From contig NC_037641.1 of the NCBI RefSeq assembly GCF_003254395.2, positions 4,559,001 to 4,623,000 of the forward strand: DNA of 64,000 nt, read 5' to 3'. Source of the DNA: Apis mellifera (Eukaryota; Arthropoda; Insecta; Hymenoptera; Apidae). Position numbers and translations under genes: made by a program. This document shows, piece by piece, positions 14,429 to 29,200 of this stretch (its first letter is position 1; each line of letters opens with the position of its first letter). The notes under the pieces are model-generated. The model saw only the letters and a program-made list of their open reading frames with translations. It was not told the DNA's origin and searched no databases.

Positions 14429-15923
14429 TAAAGAGAAAAAAATGAAAAATTCATTTTTGCAACAAACAGAAAGTTATAATAGAAAAGAGGTAAAGAAACA
14501 GATCGGCTATTATTAACTTTACTCAATTAGTGAAATGAGCGCATCGGTCGGCCGTCACGTGATTAATCTTATACGGCTTCTTTTCGCTTTCCAGCGAGAT
14601 TATCCTCGCACAAAGACATCGAATGAAGAAAGAAATCGTACCTCAAGGTTGGTCCTTGTGCCTGTTTCGATGATCAATTCGCAATTTTAATCAGGAAAGA
14701 TGATCATTTTCGTCGAAATTATTTCTGTTTAATTATAAAAAGAAGATGATTCGTTCATCGACTTCTGGAACTTATTTGAAGAACTTCTTGTCGCGAGTTA
14801 AATAGCTAAAATTCCTCTTTCCACTGTTTCGAGAAAAGTGAAACGAATCTCTTTCGTTTGCTCCTTACTAATTATTCTTCTCGAAGAATCGATATCTTGT
14901 GTCAAGATTTTTCAAGATTCTACGTTAATCTTCTTTTCTTAATGAAATATTCAACTCGAAGAATCTATTCATCTAAAAATATTGAATCGAAAATTGCTAT
15001 AAATCTTCTCGATTCACAATCTTTTTCTATCAATTAATACAAATAAGCCAATTAGACCAAATTTTAAAAACAATCGTTTCAGATTGGAGATAAATAGGAT
15101 AGAACAGTCACAATCGAGAAAAACGTAGTACAAGTTATGAATCAGACGAGGATAAATTAGGATCAAATAATCATGATGGAATAAAATAGAACAATCATTG
15201 TCATGCCGAGTCATTGATAAATGGTCAGACAGATAGAAAAAGATATTTGCCAAACATGAACTAGAGCAAGCCATACTGAAACAAAGAGAATAGCTCTGTC
15301 ATGGTGCACTATCGATCAATGTATGTAATAAGGACATTGTTGGGCGAACTTGTCGTAGAGGAAGCCAACTAATCTATCGATCTTGTGGCAAGTTCACAGA
15401 AACAATTCTTTCACACGTAAGTTGTCCCAGATGTCTCTTCATCCGAACAGTCGCTTTGCGATCTCTCCCATTTTCAAGCGGGAGATTGTCAGGCCGAAAT
15501 TACCTAGGACAGTTTTCATCTCGACCCTTCCCAACGGTATAATACCACAAACTGCGAAATCCATTGCCTCCTTGCTGGAATTGTTCCTATCCTTCCTCGA
15601 TACGCCTCTCCCTTCCCTCTCCACCCACCATTCTTCCACTTCTCACGGCTTCCTTTCTTCCTTCCTTCCTTTTTATTTCTCATCGTTAACCAGCCAAGTT
15701 AGCGAGTGCAAAGTCCCGCAAAAAAGCCTGATCACAATCAACTCGTGGCGTTGGAGCGAAAGAGGGCCTTTTTAAGGGAAAATGCATCGACCACTTTGCG
15801 CCAAAAGCTCAAGGGACAAGGCTCGTTCACCTGTTAGACCGATATATCTATCTCTGAGAAACGTGCACAGGTGAGACTCGTGTGGAAAAATAAACTCGTG
15901 TACCCGTGTATGTATCTGTGAGT

Positions 15924-15926
<3 letters not shown>

Positions 15927-15990
<64 letters not shown>
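15927..15990 (+). repeat. (CT)n microsatellite, about 32 repeats
   Basis: This is an almost uninterrupted CT dinucleotide tract in the 12.2-kb intron. The antisense open frame of alternating Arg and Glu through it (15834-16079) is an artefact of the repeat. Confidence 0.97.
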
Positions 15991-15994
<4 letters not shown>

Positions 15995-18900
15995 TCTGGA
16001 GTAAGCTTGTTATATGGTGGACGATGCTTGCATACTGATTCGTTCCTTTTATATAGAGTATCGGTCTCGTTGTAATCAAAGTGTAACCAATTGGAAGTAT
16101 CCAGCGAACGAGTTGAATCTCAACTAGTTGCTTTCTAAACTTTATTTTATAAAAAAAACTTGTTCTAGGAATTTATTCAAATATTTATTCCTTCTAATAG
16201 AGAAGAACGAGAGAGAACGTTCATCACGTTTTAAATTATGCTTAGATTCTTCTTCGTTTATTCCAATTAATTTGAATGAAATTTTGCTTTGCGGGATAAA
16301 ATTGTAGTAAATATCGTTGCAAAGAGGTATTTTTTCAAGAATTTTTCTTCTTTTTCATCTGTCATATTCCAACAGGACGGTGAATCACCTAAACCGTTCC
16401 TCGAAAAAAGGGATAACCTTCGCTCTCGCACCATAAATCAGACTATCTCTTGCTCGAAGGGTTTTATTATTTTATTCTTGGTCCGATGGTGGCCTCTGGG
16501 ACAGCGTTGCAACGATGCACGTTGGCATGGACTTGTTTCCTTTTCCAATCCAACGTTACGTTTTATTGTATTGTAGAAGCGAGGGGGAAAAAAAAATAAA
16601 GGAAGCAATCTTTGCCCGAGTTCTTAAAAATAACGAAAAAAAAAAGATAAGGATAAAGAAGCGGAAGAATCAAAGTTCAAGCAGAATTTTTAGAAAGAAA
16701 GCAATTGAGAAAGAGAAGATTGAAATAGAAAGCAATTTCAAAAAATTATTTATTACTAGAAAATTTTTCGTCTAAATTATCATTTGAAAAAATTTCCAGC
16801 TCTTTCATAAATTTCACTACGCGATTCTTCTATCGCACCTATTTTTTTATTCGATTCTACATTCTTCCTTGTTTGCATTTATCACACGACTGCATTCCAA
16901 TTAAACCGAATCATTGATTAATGCACGACAATGCAGCGGAAATAATTTCTTTAATTGGGATCCGATTATTTGTTCCGTGCAAATATTTGCCATTGTTCTA
17001 TTTTTCTTTTTTTTTCTCTTTCTCTTCCTTTCAATATAAAATCATTAATCGTAGAAATTCCACGTTAGTTCTCCAAGTATGAAGGAGAGCGTCCTTAAAT
17101 TTCTCGAGATTCACTTTAAATGCTAATGAACAAGCTGATCCACACCCTCGAAAACATATTGCCTCGCGTCTCGCGACTGAGAAAAATGACACGAACCTGC
17201 GAATTAATTTTCAACGACCATTATTCCGGTATAAAGAAGATTAAGACTTCCTTCCGTAAGTTCTCCGCATCGTAATTTCCATGCTCGCGAGAAACTCGCG
17301 AAATTTCAAACGCTCGTTAACTAACTGACAATCTATCTAATTCACAGGCACAGCTAAATCGAGCGTGGTGTTGCGCCGCAAACATTTGACGCGATGAAAT
17401 GCGGGATTCTTAATTCGAATGAATTAACGATGAGAGAAGAGGAATGATGAAGGGTGAAAATGATCGAGAGGGATGAATTTGTTGTTTGCAGACGCTAAAG
17501 TAGATGCGATTTTTATTTGTTGGTAAAAAAGATTAAATGGATTTTTATATATTTTTTTAAATGCAAATTTAAAAGATACATCATTTTTATGTTTACTATT
17601 TTAATTTTTATGAAATATAAATATGTTTCTCTTTCTTTTTTTTTTTTTAGGAATAAATTCGTTGATTTATATTTCGTAATTCATATATATATAAAGAAAT
17701 AATTTATTTCATAAATTTTAGATTGTGGAATTTAGTTGGGAACATCTTTATTTAAATATTTTTTATTTTATTTGATCCAATCTTATTGATATATTTTAAA
17801 TATATTTGTGAACAGAGCAACAAATGTATACAATTTATTTCTATGTAATTTCTAATCCATGGCCATTAGAATGGAACATATTTCATTGTTATATAAACTA
17901 CCTTCGACAAGGATGAAACCAGAATGGGAATCAGAGAATTCACGTAGTTTCCAACGGAATTTGAACATGAGCTACAAGATTAACGCAACTACAGCTAGTT
18001 TACATTAATTAAGCGCAATAACTACAATTTATGCACTACGCAAAGATAAATACGTCAAATTTATTGAAATTTCGAATAGAATCACTTTCTAATAAATTCG
18101 ATATAATTACGTGAATGAAAGTAATTCTTAATCATCACGAATTTAAAACTACCTGAGAAAATGAACGAAGAGAGCAAGTTAAAATCGTCCAGTTCAAAAA
18201 ATTGTAAATGAGAAAAGCTTAACGATGTCGAATCCTTGAAAATATCGATCTTATTTCTGTTGAGAAAATTATTATTGAATTAATTAAACTGGCTGGACTA
18301 ACAACAGCTTTCTCCTCGATTGATTTAATATTTCAAATGTCCTTTTCTCTCGTTCGAAACGATAATTTAATTTAAAAAAACAACGATTTAATTTTTTAGA
18401 TTATTTAATTCAAATAAAATAAGCTTGATTTATTCAATTAATATCAGAATGAGGAAAATGTTATTTTAAATAAAGTATCCAAAAATATTTTTCGAATAAA
18501 GTATATCGAAACGTACAATTTTTTGGAAAATATCAATGATTTTATAATGTAAATTTGTTTATACAAAATTCACAGTATATAAAAATAGCTTTTCTGTTCT
18601 ATAATATAATATAAATTATTGGAATTTTTTTCCACAGTTTTCAATATTTTCAATATCGTAATCAAAACTTTCGTAATTAAATCTATTTATGTAATATTCA
18701 ATTTTATAAACAGAAGAAAATTATATAACATATGCAATGTATTTGCATATTCTCACAATTCTCATTTAATAATAAAATATAATTTTTAAGGACAGATATG
18801 AATTTGTTATTAATTACAAAATTGAATAGGAGAATCGAGCAATTCATTGAACGCGTAACAGGATGAAGAGGAAGATGTCGTAAGTTAGTCGCGAGTTCTG

Positions 18901-21146
18901 GACTTGGACTAATTAAAAGCACGCTCCAATTAAGCCGAAATAACGAGGGTTCGCGTTCACATCGTGCCATGGGTAAACTCCGTTCAACCACGAAATTTCA
19001 CGAATCCTTTTCCTGTATGTAGCTGCAGGTGATGGTTAACAATAGTGGTAGTAACGAAATTGCTGTCCATTCTTTGCCCAATTTCGATCCCAATCTATGT
19101 ATCTGCAAATCGATTTCTTGTTATTCACGTGGGATCGAGCCGTTATTAAATTTTTTTCTCGGGCCTCCGATATTTGTCAATTTCAATTCTGTTTGGGATT
19201 GTATATTCCTATCATTTTTCCTTTCCTCTCTTTCTTTGGAACGCTGAATTTTTTTTTTCTTTTTAATTTTAAAAACGACGGTTAACCTTGACCATGACAA
19301 GATTACTGCATTTCAAATTCATTTTATTTTTCATTCTGAGAAAAGAATTGTTTATTTTTATTGCAAAAAATTCGTTCTTTTCAACCATGAAAATTATAAT
19401 TTCATTCTCTCGAAACTCAATTATTCGCTTATTCCAATTTTCTTGCAGGCTCCTTTCGACTGGAAAGCCACCGAAATTGAGAAAATTCCCTATTATTTTC
19501 GTCCATGAAACTGATAATGCAAGCAACGACGCGGCCAAAAAGCAGTTAACGTTGATTATTTTCCACGATAACAACTCTCCCCTGCGCGATTCCTCGCGTT
19601 TCCATCGAATTTCCTGTTAGTTCGCGTCGAATAACGCGCGTTGTTCCACCCCATCGCGTTCCATGTTTAAATATCGTAGCAACGATATCGTAGCTACCGT
19701 ATATGGATCAATGAGTCCAGATTCTCGATTCCCTTATTAACGGGAGATGAAGGGCCGGCCAATAAAAATCGCGCGAAAATTAGCTCCGTGGAAATATCCT
19801 TTCGACTAACTCGTAATGCACCATTGCACGGTTAATTAGGGGATGGGCTGATGTCGAAACATCATTTTGAAAAGCGGAGTATTTTTCGTCTGTATTAATT
19901 TTCCATTTCGTAGAAATTTTCTTCTATTCGTTTTCAATTGATTGGACGAATGAAAGATTGATAATAGCTCGTTCACTCGGTCATCGCAAAGTTTTGGAAA
20001 TTTATTTAACTCGAAAATATAATTTCGAAATTAATTTTAATCTTGTGTATATCGAAATATGAGATTTAAAATTCGCATTACCGATTAATTAATCGTATCA
20101 CGTAATTAATGTATAATATAATATAAAAAGATGTATTTATTACTGGTGATGATATAATTATAATTATAATTAAAACGATAATAAGCAATGAGGTGAAATT
20201 AAAAATATAGAAAATTTCACTGTGGATTCATTTTAAGTGAACAAATAAAAAAAGATTTTGAAGAACGATAATAAAAATAATACAAGGAAAAAGATGCAAA
20301 TTCCGAACAAATTTTAAATCAACGAATGCTTTATAATCTGTTTAAAATAATTATATTTGAATATTTTATTTCCGTTGATTTTTCAATTGCAATTGAGTTT
20401 TTTCACGAACGATATTATTTATGGAAAATGAGATCAATTATCTACCAATTAAGTAACATTTCTTAAACGTGATGATAATATAGAAAACTGTATATCTTTA
20501 GAAAATTTGTCTAAAAGTTTCAAGAGCAATCGAGAAACTTGTCAAAAAAAAGTTGAATGTTTCCTTATCTCCGGAAAACTTGGCAAGTTCTCCAAGGACC
20601 GCATAGAGATCTCGTTTGCTCTCGTGTTTGTCATAATCAAACATATACCGTGTGTGTGTGTTTGCGCCGAGAATTAGAGCCGCATAAAGCAACAAAGAGA
20701 ATCCCAATTGATTTCACGTCCAAGAGGATAAAATAAAAGGAGGAAGGAAATTGATTCGATCCTTTGTGGCGAATATCAGATGGATAAACAATTTTCGGTA
20801 TATGTTCATCGGGAAAATAACTTGTCAGCTCGTGGTCGGTTATTTTTGCAAATGAAATTGCAACAAAATTTCAACAAAAATAGGAAATTCGATTTGAGCA
20901 GAAATAAATTGCAATCTGATCAATGAGCTTTTGCGGCTTTGTATGTGCGCAGAAACAAAAATACGCTGGCGAAAATAATTAGATTGTTGAGTGAAATAAT
21001 TTTGATATTCCTCTCGAATTTTACACGAATTAATAATATGATTATTATTGTCGAAACTGTGTATTATTCTTTAGTATAAAAAAAAATGGACGACGAGGGA
21101 ACGTGCTCGTTTCTAATTTTGATTTGATGATGATAATTTAACAGAG

Positions 21147-21176
21147 TCAACTCTTGAATAATAATTCAAGAGTTGA
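21147..21176 (+). other. Short intronic hairpin
   Basis: The arms tcaactcttgaa and ttcaagagttga flank the loop taataa: a perfect 12-bp stem. Confidence 0.6.
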
Positions 21177-22250
21177 ATAATAATTCAGTTAATATTGTTT
21201 ATTTAATATTTATTTCAAGTTATATTTGTAACAATTTGTTTTTCTTATGAGATAAATTGAATTAAATTAAATGATATTATAACAAATATTAACAATTGTT
21301 TTAAACAATTACATCATCGAATATATTTACACGAATCGATAGTATAACAACATTTATTGAGATTCGATTATAACAGAATAATTTGTTACAGTCTTAATGT
21401 AATAGAACGAAAATATAAATATAAAAAAGGACGAAAATTTTCGAGAAGGGAATGATGAAATCACGAAGAGTTAAAAGAACTGGCATCCTACTCGTGTGCA
21501 AACGACAAACACTTTTTTAATTTTCGCCGAAGAGCATGAAATGAATATGAAACGCGCTTCCAGGTTGGCGCCACCATGCTAATGTCATGCTTCTGCCTCT
21601 CTTTTCAACGCTTGTGACGGGTGTCTGGATTATTTTCATAATAGCGGAAGACGTGCAACCTCGTTTATAAAATTCTCTCTGCTATCATCGTGAAAAATAA
21701 CGGGTGACCAAAATTATTTCCCTTATTTTTTTATTAGCATTTGGAACGAGTTTTATCTTTATTCCTTTTCTCATTTATTTTTTTTTTCTCTTTCAGATTT
21801 ATAGAATGTGACTTGCGTTATCTTCTTTTACTTACTTAAATAAGTAATATTATAATTTGATTTCAAATGAGAAGATTTTCTTTTCCAATTTAATTTATAT
21901 GTTCAAAGATTTTTTCGCTAAGATTAAACTTTGCATGAATAAAAATTTCTTGGAAATTTGTTACAAAAAGAAGGATAGTTAATCGTTGAAACATTTTGTT
22001 TCTAATATTTGTTATCCACATTCCAATTACCATATTGCAAAAATATATTGGCGTAAAAATTCTTCTGTTGAAGGAAAAATATAAAATTATTGGAGTAAGT
22101 TTTTTCGCCCTTTTACGTGAATGATTTTAACCAGGCTGCACAATTTAAAGAATTTCGGGATCGATAAAAAAAGGGAACGATTCAGAATAGGTATTTAACG
22201 CGGTTATTTAAAGCTTTGATCTATACTAACAAAAGACGTGTCTTTTTCAG

Positions 22251-22403
22251 GCGGAGCCGGCGCTCATGTACGACAGCGTGCAGGTGTTCGCCATTGGATT
22301 GAGGACACTGGAACAGTCGCACGCGCTCAGGCCTGCCAACATCTCCTGCGAGATGGAACACCCGTGGGATGGAGGTTTGTCCCTCATAAACTACATCAAC
22401 TCG
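22251..22403 (+). CDS. Kainate-type glutamate receptor, exon 4 in the window (amino-terminal domain)
   Basis: This is a 51-codon exon, phase 0 to phase 0. It reads AEPALMYDSVQVFAIGLRTL, then EQSHALRPANISCEMEHPWD, then GGLSLINYINS. The ALMYD-x-V segment and the later C-x-x-x-x-P-W pair are hallmarks of the kainate/AMPA amino-terminal domain (vertebrate AALMYDAV and CNRHKPW). NIS is a potential glycosylation sequon. The acceptor is tctttttcag and the donor gtgagt. Confidence 0.95.
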
Positions 22404-25400
22404 GTGAGTTTCTACTTTTGCGCATGCTTTTGTAAAGAGACGTGACTAGTGTAATTATTCTCGTGTGTATTTAAATCGTGTACTTTCACGGGTAGATTAT
22501 ATGGTAGAACTATTATAATTTTAATTACATACGTTGAATTCATCGTATATATTGTAGATTATTGTTCTCTTAACGTTCTCAAGTTAATTGTTTTAAAAAT
22601 TAATTAGATTTTCGCGACACACTAGAATTATTTTATAATTTTATTCCCTTGGAGACACGCTCGCTTAAAGACGATATACATTTTAGACGAAGATTTTTAC
22701 TGTCGAATAATATCTGGCAAATAAAAACTTCGTTTCTGTCTGAATGACGAAGATTAACGTAGCGAGGATATTTCGTGGTATATCTTGAGAAGTATTTGGA
22801 CAGGGAACGTTCTTCGAAACGGAATTTAATGTTTCATCGCATTAGCGAGTCACGTTATTCACAGAATGATTGTGAGAACGCTTAAATCGAATTTAGAATA
22901 TTCCAAATATATAATTCATCCACGATGAATGGTCTAAAGTTCCATCTTTTTCATTGTTCAAAAATGAACATGCAAAGTGAACGAAATAGATCCTAATCTC
23001 TATCTTCAATCGCAAGGATCAATAATTCTTCCATCGTGGATACTTTTTTTATCTTCAAAGTAACTTCTCGTTTCCCAAGATTTAAATTTGCATCATCAAA
23101 TGCACTAGATTTACATTTGGTAAATTGTTCAATCATTCTTGAATTTGAGATTTATTATAAGAGTAATAATAAAATAAGAAACAATGCTTTCTCTCGGTCA
23201 CTCATTCCCACGTGTGAGAACAGCATGGTTCGATTTCCCTTTTACATACAAGAATATCATCATCGATGAACACGATCATTTTGAATTTCATACACGGAAT
23301 ATTGTTCAGAACGCATTTTACAAAATGAAACACGTCGGGGAGAGGATCGGTTCGTTCACTTTTAACGGGCAGCGACGTTTGTTACAACGCACGAAGAAAC
23401 TTAGTCGACGGTTCGGGATGAATTACGGGGATGCAAAGGGACTGGCCGGCTGCCAGAAACAACCGCATTCGCGATAATTGCGAGTCCTTTCCCGAAAGAC
23501 GAATGGCTGTTTCACCCGCGAAAATTTCGAGAAAAACGATTTTAATCCCGTTGCGCGTTATAGTTGCTCCCCTTTCGAGGGGAATTTCGTTGCAGTTTGC
23601 AATTTACGAAATTTCGATCTGTGGGAAGGGAGGGGCAGCAGGGGTCGTTTAATGAAACTTTTGAAATTTTCCGCGATTTCAATAACGAACGGATTTCCGT
23701 TAAAATTGGAAATGGGTATATTAAGCTCGATCGCCTCGATAGCTCGCCTAATTGTAACCGTTTCGCAGGAAATAGAATATAACAGGTTAAAGCGATCTCG
23801 TTGGTTAATAACAATCGGTTCGATAATTGATTTTGTTTAGATGATACGCGAGAACCATGCACTTTTCGGGTTATAAAATAATTTATATCGCACAATGGTG
23901 AGATGTTAATAAAAAGAGAAAAGCAAATCGATACAATTTTTTGTGCAATAAAAATTTCCTTCTCTTTCAGTATTCTGTAAAAAATATTTTTTAATTAACG
24001 AAACGGCGATAAATTGGTGATGGATGACCACGTCTACATTTTAATGGAAATTAATTTAAAAAGTTTGCCTAAAGTTGAAAATAATTCATTCAATCATCAA
24101 TTCAATTGTAAGCAAATAACCAATAATTTGATGTGGATCATTTTTGATACGTGGATGAATGAAAGATAGTTTTTTTAATATTGATTCAAAGCAATAATTT
24201 ATTTTTTTTTAATTTTCCTAAATTCGAATGTATGAATGAATCTTTCTCTTGAATGATTCCACAGTCCACATTCTATCAATCGCATCACCATTCATATTCA
24301 ATCGTTTTACGAGATCAACGTATCGAAAAACTGTTTCTATGAATATCGATGAACATTTTGCAAACATCAAATATGAATAAATTTAATAACAAATAATTTC
24401 CAACCTGTCAGGCGGATTGACTACAATTTATACGAAAATAAGTCGAGTAGTCGTGCGTTTTTCCTTGGACAAAACAACACCGTTTGTCATTATCGAAACA
24501 ATTGCTACTATAAAATTCAATTTCTCATCATGGTATTACATGGTAGTTTCCGACGAATTGGCGTTATCTTTAATAGATTGAATCGAAGCTGCACGCTCGA
24601 TATCCGAATAATTAATAACCAGTTACGAGATTTTCGACGTTACACCTTTGCCAATATTCGATAAAGGTACAAACTGTAAAGGTCAGTTGAGTAGATTCAA
24701 AGGGTTCGACATTTGCAAGCATCCCAGTGGGAGAATATTTGTGTGTGGAATAATTAATTCACTAAAGTGTCTAAATTCCAATATCGATTCTGCCTTAAGG
24801 AATCTCTCGATATGTATCATCTTTCATATACTTATAAATATTTATTAGACTATTTTACTCAAATCCTGATAATAAAAGGGGTTCGATTTCAAGTTAAAAA
24901 AATTCAAAAAGAAAAGCAACGAAGTGGAATCGAATTCTGTTGAGAAATATTGCCATTAATTTAAAGGTAATTAAATGGCAATAAATTGGACATATATTGG
25001 AAACGAGGAAATATGTTTCATAAATAATTATCAATTACGGCGAACAAAAGAAAAACGCAACGAGGGCAAGAATCGGACGGAAAGAAAGTATCGTATCGTA
25101 TCGAGGGGATGAAAGAAACATAAAAAGTTGATGCGTGGGAAGGGAAGAAACCTTTTAAAGCGAGAGCTTTGACCATCGAGAAAGAAATAAGCCAGTAAAT
25201 CTGCCAAAGGAAGTATTTTTAAAAAGAAGTAATGGATCGGTGAAACCGAGAAGCGTCGCGGTTATAAACAAGAAATAAAGAGCCTCTCGAAAAATGAAAA
25301 ATCATTTTTCAATGGGACCGTTTCGAGCGGAGAGAAGCGAGTTGAATTTATATCGTTTTGTTATACACAATTTCGCTCGGCGACAGTGTTCAACACGGTG

Positions 25401-25879
25401 TGCAACATAGAGGAAGCGTTCTCTTCCTCTATGAATGCGACGCGACGTATCGACGTTTCGTGCGATAAGCAGCGATGTTCGATTTACCGCGAAATCGTTT
25501 TGATTTACGAGCCCACCATTGGCATTCACACGGCTGCGTACTTATGCCTTGTGCGGAAGATTAGTCGCGTAATCGTATCTTCTGTTCCGGAAGGAGATAA
25601 TTGAATCGTATTTCGGAGAAAAGGGGATAAATTGGTACGTGGATGGAAGCTGGGCCAAAGGGGAGAAATTGAATACGTGACGGAAATTAATAGCCGTTTA
25701 ATACTCGATGAAACACAACGATGAAATATAGTCGTGGTAAAGTGGAAAAAAGATATGATCAATTGCACTTTTTCCATTATGAATCATTCGATGTTTTATA
25801 TAATACAGCCCATTTTTCAATATACGAGGAAATATTATTGTCTTGAATCATGCTAAACTCGTTCATCGTTTAATTGTTA

Positions 25880-26240
25880 TCTCATAATCATAGTAAAAAG
25901 TGTAGATATTCGATAAAAAGGTCAGACAAATAAGATAATTAGTTAGAGCTTGTAAAAGTAGTGTAAGTCGATCATTGACGTAGAATAGAATAATCATGAT
26001 CAGATATAAAGATTACACGTCAGTCATTGTTGATCAAATAGAGCAGAACAATCATGATCGACCAAAGATATAATAGGCTCGTCACGATCAGTCAAATGAT
26101 GAATAGAACAATTATAATTAATTGAGAGCAATATGCCAATCATTACAATAGATCAATTAAGAATAAAAACTTCACCGTTAAACAAGTCTAATTAACAAAT
26201 AGAATAGAATCAAACAATATCTATTCAATAGAAAATATAA
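25880..26240 (+). repeat. Degenerate minisatellite-like repeats (aatagaacaatcatgatc type)
   Basis: Phrases such as agaacaatcatgatc, gatcaaatag and cagtcattg recur imperfectly at irregular spacing. Similar wording occurs at 15060-15250 in the previous large intron. The units are too diverged to give a firm period by eye. Confidence 0.4.
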
Positions 26241-29200
26241 ACGTGAAAATGACGTGATAAACTAATAAAAGTAGATTGCAGACTCGACAATCTCCGTTGA
26301 AAGATCATCATCACACAAAGAACAATATATTGACCCTTTCATATATCCCTCTTTTAACAATATTCTTTAACAAATCATGTTTGATCCATTATTTTCAACT
26401 ATGGTCCGCCATCGTCGTTTCGTCGGGCATGTTCAGAAAATGTTTTCCGCGCGACGAACCCATTTATAGAGCCATCAAACGAACCCGTGGCGGTTTTCGA
26501 ACGGCTCCGTTAAATCGATTTTGTAACCGAGCCCTAACGACCCCATTTTCCCTTCCCTCTCCCTCCCTCGATTCACTGGTGGCAAAGTATTTCTAAATTG
26601 AGAAAAGGAACCCGATTTGCCAGAATTGTGCCAACGGGTATAAACAGGGGAGGAGGGAGAGGTAGGCCAGTCTCGTGCCAAAATTTGGTCTAAAGATGGT
26701 CGGGAAAGCGTACGGACAAACAACGCGGAATAGCTAATCCCGCGATAAACGCGTTTGGAAACGCGCCAAGTAGTTTTATGACTTGGGCGTTATCACGCCG
26801 CGCTTTTCAAACGGCGGAAAAAAGTGTCGTTTATGAACGCTGTAGCTCGTTACCGCCGTTAAAACCGTAAACACCGGCCACGTTTTAAAATCGTTACCCA
26901 TTTCTTACGCGATGTACTCTCTCTTTCTGTCTCTTTCTCTCTCGCAACTTTTGACAACTGTTTTACGATCTGTTCTAATTAGCTCGTTAAATGTGTTCGA
27001 TGGCATACTTTGTCACGAAGAAGCGGCCCTGTGGGAAAAATATAACGCGTCGCGTTATTCGCATTTATTTTTAAACGATGAGAAAATAAATATATAATGA
27101 TAAAATTCTAGTAGAGGTTGACAAATGATATACACGTTGTATTATATTATGAAACAGTTTGTTCTCTTGTCCCTTCGTTTACACGAATCGTTTCTCGCGC
27201 TGCGACTTGCTTTCACCGCCTTCTCCCTTCCTATTCGTATTCCTCGCGCGCGGATACATTTCTCAAAGTTTCCGGAACCTTGTATCGATTCGGTAGTAAA
27301 TTGGGTGTAAGAGGAAGAGTAAGCCTTTTCAATTTTTCCATTTTATTACGTTTCAATCCTCCGAATTCGCGAGTGATAAGAGATTATTTTTGGATTTATC
27401 TGGAACATTTACTGGTTCTGTATATACGAGAGTGGTATACTTTAATCGAAGCGATTGAAAATAGGAGGATATGAAAGAAGTGTTAATAATTACATTTCCA
27501 TTCGAATAATTTCTAAATTCATTTTTCTATTTCACCATTAAACATAGAAAATTCTTATCTTCGTATCAAAAACTTTACCACGAAATCATTTTCAAATGGA
27601 AATAGAAATTGGAAATTGATCGTCAAGGAGGGAAAATCACAGATAGGAATGTAAAGGATGGTATTAAGAGAAACAGTATTAAATAAACGATTCACAATCG
27701 ACACGAATTCGAATTCTCTTGGAAAGAATGGATTTGTCAAAGAAAAAAATTCACTGGACGGGAGAGGAAGCCAGTCACTGTGGCTCGGTGGTGCAAGTAA
27801 TCGGACTACCGAGCGTTAAAATTGTACAGGGGTTGCTCTTTTATCACGGCCTCCGCTTTCCCCGTTATCTTCACCAAACCATCATCGTAGCCGGCGCTAC
27901 GGTTCAATGTTTTGGATGAACGCTTACCGAAATTGCTGCCCGTTATATCCTTTTGTATCCCATCCACGCATATTTCTTCCCACGTTCCGTGTAACCGTGT
28001 CCGCTTCCTCTTTTTTTTCTCCCCTTCTATTCTTCTCTATTACCTCTATTTCGGTTTTTTAATTCTCTTTTTTTTCTTCTTTTTCTTTTTCTCTCCTTCG
28101 CGAGATACGCAGCTTCTTTTGCTCGCAGCCTGCTAGAGGAAATTTATCTCTCTCCACACTGGTTTTTTAATCTCTTGTTTATCGTCGAACATGAATTTCC
28201 TTTGAATTCGTGCGGATAAGAAATAAAATAAAAGAGATAGGTAAGGTTGATTATATCGACTCGAAATCGAGACATGAAATTGGAATTCGAAGAACAAAGT
28301 TGGTTTGATTTTAATTATAATCATACGTATATTTTATTTTCTTTAATTTTTCAGGCTTTCCTGCTTTTATTCCATATAAAAGAATGATATTTTTCAATTC
28401 GTGTAATCCAGAGAATAATTATGTATTTTTTTATTAAAGTAAATATATATCTGGAGCAAGCAATATACAAAACATAAAGGAACGTAGTTAATACCAGGAA
28501 CAATATTAACCAACAATGATTTCCAATTTTCTCAACATTATAACAAATATCATATCGATATTTTATACATTAACGATACATTAATGAAGGAACAATATCT
28601 AAAATATCTAAAGTATCAAAGGCTGTGCAATCACGAAACGTCAAAATACGCGTAAGTAATGAATTCTAAATTTGCAAGCTGTGTCCTATTCTATTAGAGC
28701 GTGGTCAAATACGGTCCGAGTCGAAGATCGGCGACGATAATCGCGTTGCAGTCGTTCGATCGAATCGATCGAGAGCGTCAAAGACACGAGGAATATCGGT
28801 GATCCATTCGGTGTATCGCGAGTCAAACATGCAATGGAATTGAATATCCGAGCCGATGCTCGCCGATAGACCACCCGCACGCCTTGGCATATTTCCAAAT
28901 GCCGGCTAAATGCCGGCTTCCTGTCATTAGCATTGCAAAACGCACGAGCTCGATGGATCGTGGATAACACGACGAGTGAGACGAGCAATGGCTCGTGAGA
29001 CACAATTGTAACCGCGGATTTATCGATCTCTCTGTTTTCCTCCACATCGTGAATATTTTACGAGTCTTTATCGATCGCGATCGAAGCATTACGTTTCCTA
29101 CGACAGAGATGTTTGCTCTCAGAAATTGTTGCTGCATGAATAAGTATGGATTGGAGATTGTCAAAGTTATATATATATGCATATTTAAAAAATGAGAAAC

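Larger units (their letters stand above)
10021..22250 (+). other. Intron, 12.2 kb
   Basis: This GT-AG intron runs from gtgggt to tctttttcag. It holds higher-GC islands (about 10640-11230, 15380-15830, 17040-17500 and 19450-19860), a (CT)n microsatellite at 15927-15990, degenerate repeats near 15060-15250, and small hairpins near 14054, 14405 and 21147. Open frames in it are short and unrecognisable. No nested gene is supported. Confidence 0.8.

Noticed and set aside
15834..16079. Antisense frame with a long Arg-Glu repeat
   Set aside because: It is a direct translation of the (CT)n microsatellite.
27911..28136. 74-residue frame with a Phe-rich run
   Set aside because: It is read through a polypyrimidine tract in an intron; no homology.
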